A stretch of DNA of 64,000 nucleotides from assembly GCA_036924085.1 (NCBI GenBank), contig JAVGWX010000007.1, positions 100,777,886-100,841,885 on the forward strand. The letters are read 5' to 3'. Numbering within the stretch: position 1 is the first letter of the stretch; every line of letters begins with the position of its first letter. Both the position numbers and the translations under genes were made by a program. Source of the DNA: Ariolimax columbianus. Its lineage: Eukaryota; Mollusca; Gastropoda; Stylommatophora; Arionidae. Below the pieces are notes generated by a model that was not told the origin of the DNA, did no database searches, and saw nothing but the letters and a program-made list of their open reading frames with translations. Of this stretch, positions 45,297 to 56,008 are shown one piece after another.

Positions 45297-46536
45297 GTTA
45301 CAAAGAAAAAACTTCATAAAAGCCATTAATCTCATTGCTGCGATCAACTTGAAAAATTTCGTAACTTGAGGAATAAAGCCCCTTTACATCTGTAGTCGCC
45401 GCACAGTGTACAGGCTGCGATTCTATTTTCATTTCCCTCCATTAAAAACAACCGAATCCCCTCGGCAAGAAAGCGAGAAGAAAAACCACTCAACCACCCA
45501 CTCCAGGCAACCTCCTACATAAGAGAACATTTGACAGTACATAACATGCCAGCCTTCCTGTACGCATCTGTGGTAAGGCATTGTCCCGGTCAGTCACTAA
45601 CAGAATCCCTTAAGTCCTATTTAGTTTGTGAGCCAATCAAAATAATCGACATTCTGTCTATTTTGCACGTGTCAAATATGAAGTATTGTTTCAAGGGATT
45701 TCACGCAAGCCTAGAAAACAAGGCCTCGCTCAACAGACGTTTGATTGAATTACGACACTCTCTGGAACCACTGGGGACATAATCAGTATTCACTCCTGTA
45801 GAATGGAACACACGCAAACATAAACACGTGGATGTCCAACCCTGTCTCTGGCCATTGATATCAAAACCATTTTAAAAGCTCCAGTTACGTATGTTCCAAT
45901 GTGTCTGTTCTTGTTTCATAAACTTTTATCTGACTTGACGCTGTCCGTGCGCGTAGACATCAATTTCTCCTATTTGAACTTACTTGCCCATAACCAAGAG
46001 AGCTGACAATATGTAAACAGCCTCTGTTAGTGCCATGTGTTAATCTGGCAGTTGTTGACGGACCCTGGACATTCAAAAGCTTTTTATGGAAGAACGTCCT
46101 TTCTTTATAATTCCTTTATTCACTCCCACTTACTAAGTCCAAGCAAGTGACCCAGTTTCAATTGAATCCCTAGTGAATCCCTAGCTATTCGCCGCCAAGC
46201 CTGGCACAGAATCCATCGTCACAGAGCAAGAGACGATTGTCAAAGCGCCCGCAACAACGTCGCGCAAGAAACGTATCAATCATAAATCTGCTTTATTGAC
46301 AAAATAATTAGTTGATCAATTCATGTTCTGGCAAACGGATCTCATCTTCAGTGAACTTCTTAATAATGAGACCGTAAACTTAATGAAACAGTAAAAGTGG
46401 ACATTAGAAATCCAATGAATTGTAACATAACAAAATTTTTTTTAAATATCGCCACTGTACACAAAAGACAAACCAACAAAATCTTGATTGACTGAAGCAG
46501 GTAAATACACTGCGTCTCCTGATTACACTGCGTCTC
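45297..46536. other. Unannotated region
   Basis: About 1.2 kb. The open frame 45531-45782 (84 codons) carries no recognised domain, and its coding status is unknown. Confidence 0.4.
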
Positions 46537-47984
46537 CCCCTTATAGGAGGGCGCCATGCAACACTCATCAGTGCATACGCACCCACAATGACAAATCCTC
46601 AGGAAACAAAAGATAAACATTATGAGGACCTTGAGGCGCTCATCGCTGCAGTCCCCAAATTTGACAAACTGGTCATCCTCGGTGATTTTAACGCTAGATT
46701 TGGCACAGACCATACAGCCTGGGAGGGGGCCATTGGCAGACATGGTATCGGAAAATGCAATAGTAACGGACTGCTCCTTCTGAGGACATGTGCCGCAAAT
46801 GAACTACTCATTACAAACACAGCTTTTCGACTACCTGTCCGAAATAGAACCACATGGATGCACCCAAAGTCCCGCCACTGGCACCTCATTGACTATATTA
46901 TCATCAGATGAAGGATCGAGCGGATGCTATGGTAACGAAGAGCATGTGTGGTGCAGAATGTTGGACCGACCATCGACTTGTCATTGCCAAGCTAAACTTC
47001 AAGATCCAGCCCAAAATGCGCCCACAGGGAAAGAAGCCACCGAGGAGGAGGCTAAATGTCTCTCAGCTGAAATACGAACAAACGAGAGGAGGCTTCCAGA
47101 AAGAGCTTGAGGGTAGACTGTCTGAGCTTCGTTTTGAAAAGAACGACATCGAAAAGAACTGGGCATCATTGAGAAACACACTCTACGATACAGCTGTTAA
47201 ACACATTGGCCCACTCACGCGCAAGCATAAGGACTGGTTTGATGAGAACGATCTAGAAATACAGGGCCTTCTCGATGCAAAACATGAAGCGCACAGGGAA
47301 TACCAGAGGGACACACCATCTCCGGCAGCAAAAGCTGCCTTTAATACTGCTCGCAAAGCTGTCCAGACCAGGCTTAGAGAGATGCAAGACTCCTGGCTCA
47401 GCAAAAGAGCTGACGAAATTGAGATGTTCGCCGAGCGTCATGACACCAAACGGTTTTACGAGGCACTGAAAGCTCTCTACGGCCCGCAGCCCTCTAGTAA
47501 TACTCCAGTTCGCAGTGCGGATGGGGTACTGCTAACAGATAAGGTTCAAATTCTAGACATATGGTCAGAACACTTCTGCAAAATACTAAACCACCCATCG
47601 TCCATAAATGAAGAGGCCATCCGGCGAATGCCGCAGGTGGAACGGAACCTGGCGTTGGATGAAGTAATTACTGAGGAGGAAGTCGACAGGGCAATCAGTT
47701 CACTATCTATAGGAAAAGCTCCAGGAGCTGATGCAATACCAGCAGAGGTATATAAGACAGCTGGCCCATCCCTCACCAGAAGGATCACTGAACTCTTCTG
47801 TCACATGTGGGCTGAAGGTAAAATTCCGCAGGAGCTAAAGGACGCCTCAATCGTTCACCTATACAAAAGAAAAGGCAACCGTCAGGAATGCGACAATCAT
47901 CGTGGAATATCGCTACTCTCCGTAGCAGGCAAGATCCTAGCTCGCTTACTGCTAAACACCCACACCCAACAGGGAAATCTGTGA
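46537..47984 (+). pseudogene. 5'-truncated LINE: endonuclease and early RT
   Basis: From 46537 the frame reads [16 protein letters not shown], then (from 46588) [40 protein letters not shown] and [14 protein letters not shown]: the C-terminal half of an apurinic-like endonuclease with the GDFNAR motif. A one-base shift at about 46907 leads into the 46908-47984 frame. That frame contains WTDHRLVIAKL (end of the endonuclease, with TDH), ~200 residues of pre-RT linker, then RT block 0/1: VDRAISSLSIGKAPGADAIP, DASIVHLYKRKGNRQECDNH and RGISLLSVAGKILARLLLN. Sequence then departs abruptly at about 47960 and a stop follows. It is one of the best-preserved LINE pieces here, probably the 5' part of the family whose 3' ends lie at 33993-39449. 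Confidence 0.85.
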
Positions 47985-48246
47985 CAAGAATGATGTCGGC
48001 GGTCCTCATCAACAACGATGGACAGCTATTACTATTATTAGTGCGATATGCATGTGTTAATGATTTGCAGCTTTTAAAAGGAGCAAACCCGAAACCAAGT
48101 TGCAGCATGACAGAAGATTGTGAAAACGTGCCATAAAACAACAGCAGAATAGGCTCATACCGAAAGATGCCGTCATTGTGTATTTATTTGTTTACGTCGA
48201 TGATCAAATATCATGTATATTTTAGTTAGATTACATTACACACTCT
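47985..48246. other. Spacer and upstream target-site duplication
   Basis: Unique DNA ending in CATTACACACTCT (48234-48246), the left copy of the duplication around the retroposon below. Confidence 0.6.
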
Positions 48247-48649
48247 TCTTCTTCTTCTTCTTCTTCTTCTTCTTCTTCTTCTTCTTCTTCTTCTTCTTCT
48301 TCTGCGTTCGTTCTCAATCTCCCGCTACCAAACCCTGAAAGGGTTTAAGTAGCAGAATGTAGTCCAGAGAACCGAATGCGTTGTGTAGTAGTTTACAGCT
48401 TGACTGCGATATTTGCACCTTTCGGTCCAACACATCCAACTTCAGCAAGCATTTTTTGAGTACCGGGTTAGCATTCCCTCTTCGATCCCTTCTCCTTAGC
48501 CAGTCTGCCCTGCTGCAGCCTGTTATCCAGGATCACCACGTGGGAGTGTAGACGGGTCTTGGCAGCTCTGGTTCGCTGGCCCTGACGCTAGCAGTCAGCT
48601 ATGGGTCGCTGACCACTGCAGCTCATGCCCTGCTCAGCGTCTTGATCCC
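48247..48649 (-). mobile_element. ~400-bp retroposon with (GAA)n tail and 13-bp duplication
   Basis: Minus-strand insertion flanked by perfect CATTACACACTCT copies at 48234-48246 and 48650-48662. Its 3' end is ~57 bp of (GAA)n (TTC on the plus strand, to 48302) preceded by GAACGCA, like the GTACGCAGAAGAAG ends of the LINE copies at 16784 and 63526. The body has one ~70-codon open frame on the minus strand ending NAFGSLDYILLLKPFQGL and VAGD-stop just before the tail. I do not recognise that peptide. It is either the truncated end of an unrecognised LINE or a SINE-like element sharing a LINE tail. Confidence 0.75.
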
Positions 48650-48808
48650 CATTACACACTCTGAGATGTTTATATGACCGTTTACCCCAGTCAGATGATG
48701 TGTTTGGTTTGAAATTCATATGTTGCTAAAAACTTACAATGTATGACTGAGGCAAATGTGTGGTCTTACAGATATACAATTAACATACAATATACACAAG
48801 TAATTTCT

Positions 48809-49085
48809 ACAGGAGTCACATCGATACAGAAGTCACGAAATTATACCCACGTCACAGAGATACAGAAGTCACGCAATTATACTCACGTCACAGAGATACA
48901 GAAGTCACGCAATTATACTCACGTCATAGAGATACAGAAGTCACGCAATTATACTCGCGTCACAGAGATACAGAAGTCACGCAATTATACTCACGTCACA
49001 GAGATACAGAAGTCACGCAATTATACTCGCGTCACAGATACAGAAGTCACGCAATTATACTCGCGTCACAGATACAGAAGTCACA
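48809..49085. repeat. 36-bp tandem repeat, about 8 copies
   Basis: The unit contains AGATACAGAAGTCACGCAAT then TATACTCACGTCACAG. The last two units are 33 bp (one AGA fewer). Confidence 0.95.
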
Positions 49086-49151
49086 CACAGATCCAGGAGT
49101 AGAAAAATGTAACAATGATGCTATAACAACAATTACACTTAAACAACAATC

Positions 49152-49388
49152 ACACAAATACAACAATTACGCTGATATGACAGCCACACACTACTTAAAC
49201 ACAAATCCAACAATCACACAAATACAACATTTATGCTGATATGACAGCCATACACTACTTAAACACAAATCCAACAATCACACAAATACAACATTTATGC
49301 TGATATGACAGCCATACACTACTTAAACACAAATCCAACAATCACACAAATACAACAATTATGCTGATATGACAGCCACACACTACTC
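49152..49388. repeat. 64-bp tandem repeat, about 3.7 copies
   Basis: Units begin ACACAAATACAACA, contain TGCTGATATGACAGCCA and end ACACAAATCCAACAATC. Confidence 0.95.
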
Positions 49389-49403
49389 AAAGACAATACG
49401 CCA

Positions 49404-49648
49404 ACAGACAAACTCAATGACACTGATACAACATTCAGACGTGAACCATCAACCCAATATTCCCACAGACAAACTCAATGACACTGATACAACATTCAGA
49501 CGTGAACCATCAACCCAATATTCCCACAGACAAACTCAATGACACTGATACAACATTCACATGTGAACCATCAACCCAATATTCCCACAGACAAACTCAA
49601 TGACACTGATACAACATTCACATGTTAACCGTCAACACAGAATTCACC
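49404..49648. repeat. 61-bp tandem repeat, 4 copies
   Basis: Units begin ACAGACAAACTCAATGACAC, contain GATACAACATTCA and end ATCAACCCAATATTCCC. It begins only ~15 bp after the 64-bp array ends. Confidence 0.95.
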
Positions 49649-50050
49649 GTCGCTCCTGGACGTCCTCTTCCACGAGCGAACAAAGGAAATGAAACCAGCT
49701 TGAGACCTCTGACACAATGTCGTCAATCCGGCAAGACACTCCCTTTCAAGTCTGGGCCTGGGGCTACCAAAAATAGATACACTCGCTGCTTCCATTTAAT
49801 CGTCCTTTCACAGAGCTTCCACACTTGAATCGGGGAAAACGTTCATGTTCCATACTTAGCTCTCATTCCCAGGTCATTCTGTAGCACGAGCACACACCAC
49901 GTGATTGCTTTCTTCAACTAGAACCAGTATACAACAAAAACAGTTCAAGTTTATTTGTGTGTTTGTTATAGCAGTTTTCATCTTCCTGAAAGATCTTAAC
50001 TTCCTCGAAATCTATTCCTCTATACAAATCATTTGTTAACATACGTTCAG
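49649..50050. other. Spacer with left target-site duplication of a SINE
   Basis: Nothing recognised except ACATACGTTCAG at 50039-50050. Confidence 0.5.
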
Positions 50051-50293
50051 GGGGACGGCGTGGGCTGGTGGTTAAGTGACACGGCTCACAAGTTGAAGGT
50101 GCTGGGTTCGCTCCCCAACCACAGCACAGGCCGTTGGCCCGGGAAGTAAACCTTAGAAAATGCAAGAGGAAGTAGACCCTTACATAAAATGGATGCCGAT
50201 GTCGGATGCAATGTGCCGACAGGCGCAAAATGAAAACAGTGCAGCTCATACCGACTTGGGATAATTAAGAGATTAGGCTAAAGCAAAAAAAAA
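50051..50293 (+). mobile_element. tRNA-derived SINE with poly(A) and target-site duplication
   Basis: The head GGGCTGGTGGTTAAGTGACA supplies box A, and GCTGGGTTCGCTCCCC supplies box B at normal tRNA spacing. A ~150-bp unrelated body and an A-run (50284-50293) follow. Flanks ACATACGTTCAG (50039-50050) and ACATACATTCAG (50294-50305) form a 12-bp duplication with one mismatch. It is a different family from the SINE at 611/2994/17806. Confidence 0.88.
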
Positions 50294-50545
50294 ACATACA
50301 TTCAGTGACTCCCTTTTTGCGATCCATAGAAGGCTACTCCACACTCAGGCGGCGTATGGTCAGTTTGAATAACTATGTGTGTAATGTCGTTGGTTGGTGT
50401 ATCTTCATGAATAGATAGGTCACTACCAAAACCAGATTCCTGACTAAGCTGCAACCTAGGGCTTCACAATTGGAAGGGCTTTTATTTGGGCCCCTAACAT
50501 ATTTTTGTAATAACAAATCTACAAATAAGGGCCTTACGTGTACTT

Positions 50546-50832
50546 CCCGTCTAGGACCACATAAACGGTAAGTCCAGCACTGGTTGCCCGTCTAGGACCA
50601 CATAAACGGTAAGTCCAGCACTGGTTGCCCGTCTAGGACCACATAAACGGTAAGTCCAGCACTGGTTGCCCGTCTAGGACCACATAAACGGTAAGTCCAG
50701 CACTGGTTGCCCGTCTAGGACCACATAAACGGTAAGTCCAGCACTGATTGCCCGTCTAGGACCACATAAACGGTAAGTCCAGCACTGATTGCCCGTTTAG
50801 GACCACATAAACGGTAAGTCCAGCACTGGTTG
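50546..50832. repeat. 41-bp tandem repeat, 7 copies
   Basis: The unit contains CCCGTCTAGGACCACATAAA then CGGTAAGTCCAGCACTGGTTG. Nearly identical copies. Each unit contains GTAAGT, a perfect 5' splice-site core. Confidence 0.97.
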
Positions 50833-51202
50833 GACCGCACTGGTAATCGCTAGTACCACCACGTCCTCAGTGAGTCCTATTCATGTCTCTGTTACACACT
50901 TAAGTTCTCACTGCAGTTCGTCCCTAACAAAATATCAGATTACAGTAACAGTGGGACAACATCATAGCTGCTGTAAGAGAATTAAGGAAGAGAAACAACA
51001 ACACTAATGTTGTGTCTACTGTGTGTACAACAACATCAGTGTTGTGTCTACTGTGTGTTCAAATATCATCAATCTGGTATCATATGTGTACTCGCGTACA
51101 ACAACAGCAACAATCTTGTACAAAATGTGTGTTATAAGAACAACAAAAACCATGCGGAATATGTGCATTTAGAGCAACATTGTTTTTTTTATAGCATATG
51201 AA
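50833..51202. other. Spacer with a 32-bp direct duplication
   Basis: ACAACAACA...TGTTGTGTCTACTGTGTGT occurs twice at 50996-51060; otherwise nothing recognised. Confidence 0.6.
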
Positions 51203-51304
51203 AATCTACAACACCAACACTTTTGTGACAAGTGAGGATCTACACCACCAACAGTTTTGTGACAAGTGAGGATCTACAATACCAACACTTTTGTGACAAA
51301 TAAG
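51203..51304. repeat. 34-bp tandem repeat, 3 copies
   Basis: Units contain GATCTACAACACCAACACTT and TTGTGACAAGTGAG. Confidence 0.9.
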
Positions 51305-52514
51305 CTCTACATGGTGGCTTCAAATAAAAACCTGTATTGTAACTTGTTAATATGGTTGCTAGTAATGTTAAGAGTGTCATGCATGTGTCATCACGGTACA
51401 GATGAATAAAATGATGTCATAACTGCAGTCAAAGATGGCCGCCCCACTAATGACATGCACCAAAGAGGAGCAACATTCTGTTATCCTTTTCTTTACCAGC
51501 GAACGGGTCAACCAATTGAAATTCATCGGTGAATGAAGGTCCAGCTGGGAAGGTCATTTGGAAGGTGAAAGCATTGCATGAGTTATCTTGGCGAGATCTT
51601 GTGACCGAGTTCAAGAGACCCACTGGACATCTTAAGCTGAATTACTACCTTGATGTGAATGAAGACTAACGTCAGGTTCAGACAAAGCATACTGGACAAG
51701 ACCTTGACCTTGGCTTCCTCGTAGGCGTTCCTAGAAACGAGCTATTTTCTTTTCTTTGCAGACTGGCAAACAAGGTGAGGGATCGACGTGATCCCCGTAG
51801 CAGTGAGGGACACGCAGATGAAGCCAAGCAAAGCACAATCGCTTGGAGGACCCCGGTCCACCTTTATCAGCACGCTCTGAATGTGAGGAAAACTACGACT
51901 TTACCTCCGTTTTAGGGCGCACAAAAGAGTAACTCTACTGGTTGTGGGCATTCAACAACAACAGCAACAACTTCAACAACAACAACAGCAACAACTACCT
52001 TTATAGAGAACTCATGATTGGCTCGATGGATTGGTGCACCTGTGGCTTCTGCCCTGTGACAGGTGAACACTTTTTGCGAACAAAGGAAATATTGCCTGTT
52101 GATAGCTGATGCACGAGGCTGCAGTCGTTAATTGGCGCTGTTGTGAGTCTTGAGCTGACAGTTGCTTTTGGTGTCCTACGTGGGGGTGTCTAATAGCAGG
52201 AGAAGAGGAATAAGACAAGAAAATGTAGAGAAAAAAGAAGAGAAAAAAAAAACATCGACGGAAAACAATTGATCGATGTCTAATCATGGACGACGTATGT
52301 GAGAAACGATGAACAGCCACGACGTCGGATATCGAGGACATACTGGATCTTAATTGCGTGGTTTATGTGTTTATATTTGTAAAGAAATGTTACCTGCTTT
52401 CACGTTCTCTTCAGCCTGCTTTTTAATCTTGACAACGAGTAGCACAGACATAAATCCTGACATTTTACCAAAAATATCACCTCAAGAACTGACCAGGTTC
52501 AGTCGTCGTCTCAC
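51305..52514. other. Unannotated region with a short CAA run
   Basis: A CAA/CAG-rich stretch lies at 51953-51997. No recognised coding domain. A splice-like acceptor/donor pair near 51762-51776 was considered and rejected. Confidence 0.4.
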
Positions 52515-52640
52515 TTGTATAAGATAACCAAGACATATAGAAATCTGTGTAGGGAAGTCAAGAGGCAATACGCACTCTATGGTGAGCTGCAAGACAGGAA
52601 TATGACAGTAGGAAAATATCATGCTGGATCAAATAACGAT
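52515..52640 (+). pseudogene. Possible LINE scrap (YGEL motif)
   Basis: The plus frame contains RQYALYGELQDRNMTVGKYH, resembling the LLYGELQ.GKR..G segment seen at 38660 and 39120. Too short to be sure. Confidence 0.3.
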
Positions 52641-52659
52641 CAATCGATGAAGAGTGTAA

Positions 52660-52820
52660 AAAAAAGAGAAAAAATTAGAGAGAGAAAGAGAAAGAGAGCC
52701 AGACAGACATATATAGATAGAGAGAGAGATAAACAGACATACAGATAGAGAGAGAGAGAGAGACATACAGAAAGAGAGAGAGAGAAAAATACAGACATAC
52801 AGAGAGAGAGATAGAGAGAA
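52660..52820. repeat. GA-rich low-complexity tract
   Basis: (GA)n with ACATACAGA insertions. Open frames across it are artefacts. Confidence 0.85.
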
Positions 52821-53269
52821 AATGCTAGTTGGAAAACATACTTGAACCCACAAGAAAAACGTAGAATAGGGAGATTTAAAAAAACATATACTTAAAACAG
52901 GTGACCAAAGTAGTCGTAGTTCCTTATTAACGCTAATGGATAGGACAAAATATCAAGAATTTGGTGACTGTGACGCAGTCTTACAACGTACGGCCAGAGG
53001 AAAAAGACAATGGGTGAGTGCATGTTTATGAATGTTGTATGTTGGTACCTTAGGCTCAGCAGGTATGCCCAGAGAGACCGATTGCCGTGGTTAGGTGCTC
53101 CTCTATGAGCAGTGAAATAAACAGCACAGACTATTCAAACCGCGCACAGTACAGACACACAAGTAGACAAACATGAACCATATATCTCTTATGAAAGTTT
53201 TTACAAAAACGAAATACGAGGATTTAAAATAAAACGCAACGTGGATAGTTTAAGAAAGAAAAGTACTTG
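52821..53269. other. Spacer, nothing recognised
   Basis: No coding domain or tandem repeat seen. Confidence 0.4.
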
Positions 53270-53530
53270 CACTTTAAATAATATGTAAAGGCGTTCGATC
53301 AAGTTAATCACTTGGAAATTATCGGGAAAGCTTGAAGAATGACAGTAATTGCATGGGAACAATTGAGTACATCTGCAGACAATAACAGCGGATATTGGAA
53401 TTAGCAACAACAGAAGCAATATGCAGCGGACAGACAGAGGTTAGATATGGACGTGCACTGTCGTTTAATATGGTCTCTCTGTACGGTGACAACACAGGGA
53501 TCCTTTGATGATCAGCCATGAATAATAGTA
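53270..53530 (+). pseudogene. Strongly decayed LINE RT fragment
   Basis: Plus frames give VKAFDQVNHLEIIGKA (motif A: K-A-F-D-x-V-N-H) then, shifted, IEYICRQ, ELATTEAICSGQTEVRYGRA and LSFNMVSLYGDNTG. The latter corresponds to the RGVRQGC.LSP..F.LYGE motif B region with most key residues changed. Confidence 0.5.
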
Positions 53531-53799
53531 TGTGGACATAGTAAACACATCTTGTGATATTTTCGACCTTAAGTCTTTATAAGACAGAACATTAAATAGC
53601 TGGAGGGCATGATTGGTTGAAAATACAGATAAAGGCCCTGGCAGGGAGATAAAAACGCAAACGTTATTTCCAAGAACACTGGACAAGAGATGAATGAAGT
53701 GCATAAATATTTACATCCAATCACACTAATAACGAAAAACAGACAGATGGCTCGGAAATACAGATTCGAAATCGCACAAATAACAATGGATATTACAAA
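53531..53799. other. AT-rich spacer
   Basis: Nothing recognised. Confidence 0.4.
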
Positions 53800-53968
53800 C
53801 ATCTAGTCCATCTTTGGCACATTAAGTACTTAGATCCCTAGAAGCAAGTCCATCTTTGGCACATCAAGTACTTAGATCAGTAGAGACAAGTCCATCTGGG
53901 GCACATCAAGTACTTAGATCAGTAGAGATAAGTCCATCTGGGGCACATCACGTACTTAGATCATCTGG
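53800..53968. repeat. 42-bp tandem repeat, 4 copies
   Basis: Units contain AAGTCCATCT, GGCACATCAAGTACTTAGAT and CAGTAGAGAC. It lies immediately upstream of the GC-rich rDNA-like segment. Confidence 0.9.
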
Positions 53969-53969
53969 G

Positions 53970-54602
53970 GTAGTTCTCTCGCCGCCGCGATTGACTATAA
54001 CCCAGTATTCGTACAGAGATCTCAGTCCCGCCAGACGGAGCGATAGCGCGGGCTTGCCGAAAACGCTCGCCCGCCTTTCCCCGTATAGGTATCGAGACGC
54101 GGTCTGTTTTGTCGTGCCCTCCGCTGAGGTGCGCTACTCTGGTCCGTATCGAGAAACTTTGACAGTCAGTGGTGATTTTTTGAAGGCTTATAGCAGAGCT
54201 CGATAGTTCGTCTCGCTGGTGGTCAGACTCTCGCAAAGAGCTTGTGACCGGCAAATGGAAAGCAGGAATACAGCCTGAAGGCCCTGTCCTAGCCCGACCA
54301 ACCCTCGGGAGAAGGGCAGGCCGGCAGGCGAAAATTGTCTCCAGTCCCAGTGAAATTCATCGCCGGGGCCGTTGGGATCCGTTCTGCACAGAGCGCTACC
54401 ATCCCTCCCCGAGCGAGCCCGGTCGGTCGGTCGTCTGGTGTGTGTAGAGGCCCCTGTCAGGCGGTCCTAGGTCGACGGACTGAGGCACGGGGGAACAACC
54501 GTCCGTCCGTCCGTCAGTCGGTCCCTGCGGCCGTCCCAGTGAGGCGTTTTACACAACCGTCCTTCGCCGACCGGTGTGTGTGGTTCGTACGTCTCCGACA
54601 GA
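53970..54602 (+). other. GC-rich leader, probable 5' external transcribed spacer
   Basis: An abrupt rise in GC content directly upstream of the 18S start, with runs such as CCGTCCGTCCGTCAGTCGGT at 54499-54525, is what a 5' ETS of an rDNA unit looks like. The assignment is by position and composition only. I could not identify a polymerase I start site. Confidence 0.6.
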
Positions 54603-55766
54603 TATCTGGTTGATCCTGCCAGTAGTCATATGCTTGTCTCAAAGATTAAGCCATGCATGTCTAAGGTCACACTGTCTCACGGTGAAACCACGAATGGCTC
54701 ATTAAATCAGTCGAGGTTCCTTAGATGACACGATCCTACTTGGATAACTGTGGCAATTCTAGAGCTAATACATGCTTACCAAGCTCCGACTATCGCGGAA
54801 AGAGCGCTTTTATTAGTTCAAAACCAATCGTCGTTTCCCGTAGCGGGGTTGCGGCGTCCCCACTGGTGACTCTGGATAACTTTGTGCTGATCGCATGGCC
54901 TCATGTGCCGGCAACGCATCTTTCAAATGACTGCCCTATCAAATGTCGATGGTACGTGACATACCTACCATGTTTGTAACGGGTAACGGGGAATCAGGGT
55001 TCGATTCCGGAGAGGGAGCATGAGAAACGGCTACCACATCCAAGGAAGGCAGCAGGCGCGCAACTTACCCACTCCCGGCACGGGGAGGTAGTGACGAATA
55101 ATAACAATACGGGACTCTTTCGAGGCCCCGTAATTGGAATGAGTACACTTTAAACCCTTTAACGAGGATCTATTGGAGGGCAATTCTGGTCCAGCAGCCG
55201 CGGTAATTCCAGCTCCAATAGCGTATATTAAAGTTGTTGCAGTTAAAAAGCTCGTAGTTGGATCTCAGGCGCAGGCGGGCGGTCCGGCTTGCGCCGGTTC
55301 ACTGCCCGTTGTCTCCTGCCCTACCGTCTGCCGGCTCTCTCCCACGGGTGCTCTTCGCTGAGCGTGCTGGGTGGCTGGCTCGTTTACTTTGAAAAAATTA
55401 GTGTTCAAAGCAGGCCTCGGCTGCCTGAATAATGGTGCATGGAATAATGTAATAGGACCTCGGTTCTATTTTGTTGGTTTTCGGAACTGGAGGTAATGAT
55501 TAACAGGGACAAACGGGGGCATTCGTATTGTGGCGTTAGAGGTGAAATTCTTGGATCGCCGCAAGACGAGCTACTGCGAAAGCATTTGTCAAGAATGTTT
55601 TCATTAATCAAGAACGAAAGTCAGAGGTGCGAAGACGATCAGATACCGTCGTACTTCTGACCATAAACGATGCCGACTAGAGATCCGCAGGAGTTGCTTC
55701 GATGACACTGCGGGCAGCTTTCGGGAAACCAAAGTGTTTGGGTTCCGGGGGAAGTATGGTTGCAAA

Positions 55767-55815
<49 letters not shown>

Positions 55816-55841
55816 GCGGCTTAAATTGACTCAACACGTCC
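54603..55841 (+). rRNA. 18S rRNA 5' two-thirds, truncated and probably a pseudogene
   Basis: It begins TATCTGGTTGATCCTGCCAG and follows the canonical metazoan 18S order: GGCTCATTAAATCAG, GTAACGGGTAACGGGGAATC, CAGCAGCCGCGGTAATTCC, AGGTGAAATTCTTGGATCG, ACCATAAACGATGCCGACTA and AAAGGAATTGACGGAAGGGC. At ~55841 (GACTCAACACG) the 18S order breaks off, so the 3' third is missing. Near-universal positions are changed. The 530-loop reads CTGGTCCAGCAGCCGCGG (one G missing, 55187-55204). AAATTAGTGTTCAAAG lacks AG (55397-55412). Further changes are GAGGTGCGAAG (55625), GTACTTCTGACC (55650), GACTAGAGATCC (55675) and AAAGTGTTTGGG (55731). Ribosomal function is therefore unlikely. Variable regions look gastropod-like. 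Confidence 0.85.
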
Positions 55842-55970
55842 AAACACTGAAATGACTGACAGGCCGAGAGCACTTTCGTTCGGTCTAATATGGAACGGGT
55901 GCTGGAATTAGACCCTCGAAAATCTGGGGCTATCTTCTCGGTAGCTTGACTGTGTCGCATCCAGTGTTCG

Positions 55971-56008
<38 letters not shown>

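Noticed and set aside
45531..45782. 84-codon plus-strand frame as a small host gene
   Set aside because: No recognisable domain, signal peptide or supporting context. Frames of this length occur by chance.
50051..50130. A genuine tRNA gene
   Set aside because: Boxes A and B are present but there is no acceptor-stem pairing that I can see. The unit continues into a 3' body with poly(A) and a target-site duplication, so it is a SINE.
51740..51800. Possible 13-nt micro-exon between TTTTCTTTGCAG and GTGAGG
   Set aside because: Splice-like motifs without flanking coding sequence. Likely chance.
54603..55841. Functional 18S rRNA gene
   Set aside because: The 3' third is missing and near-invariant positions are changed, including a deletion in the 530 loop.
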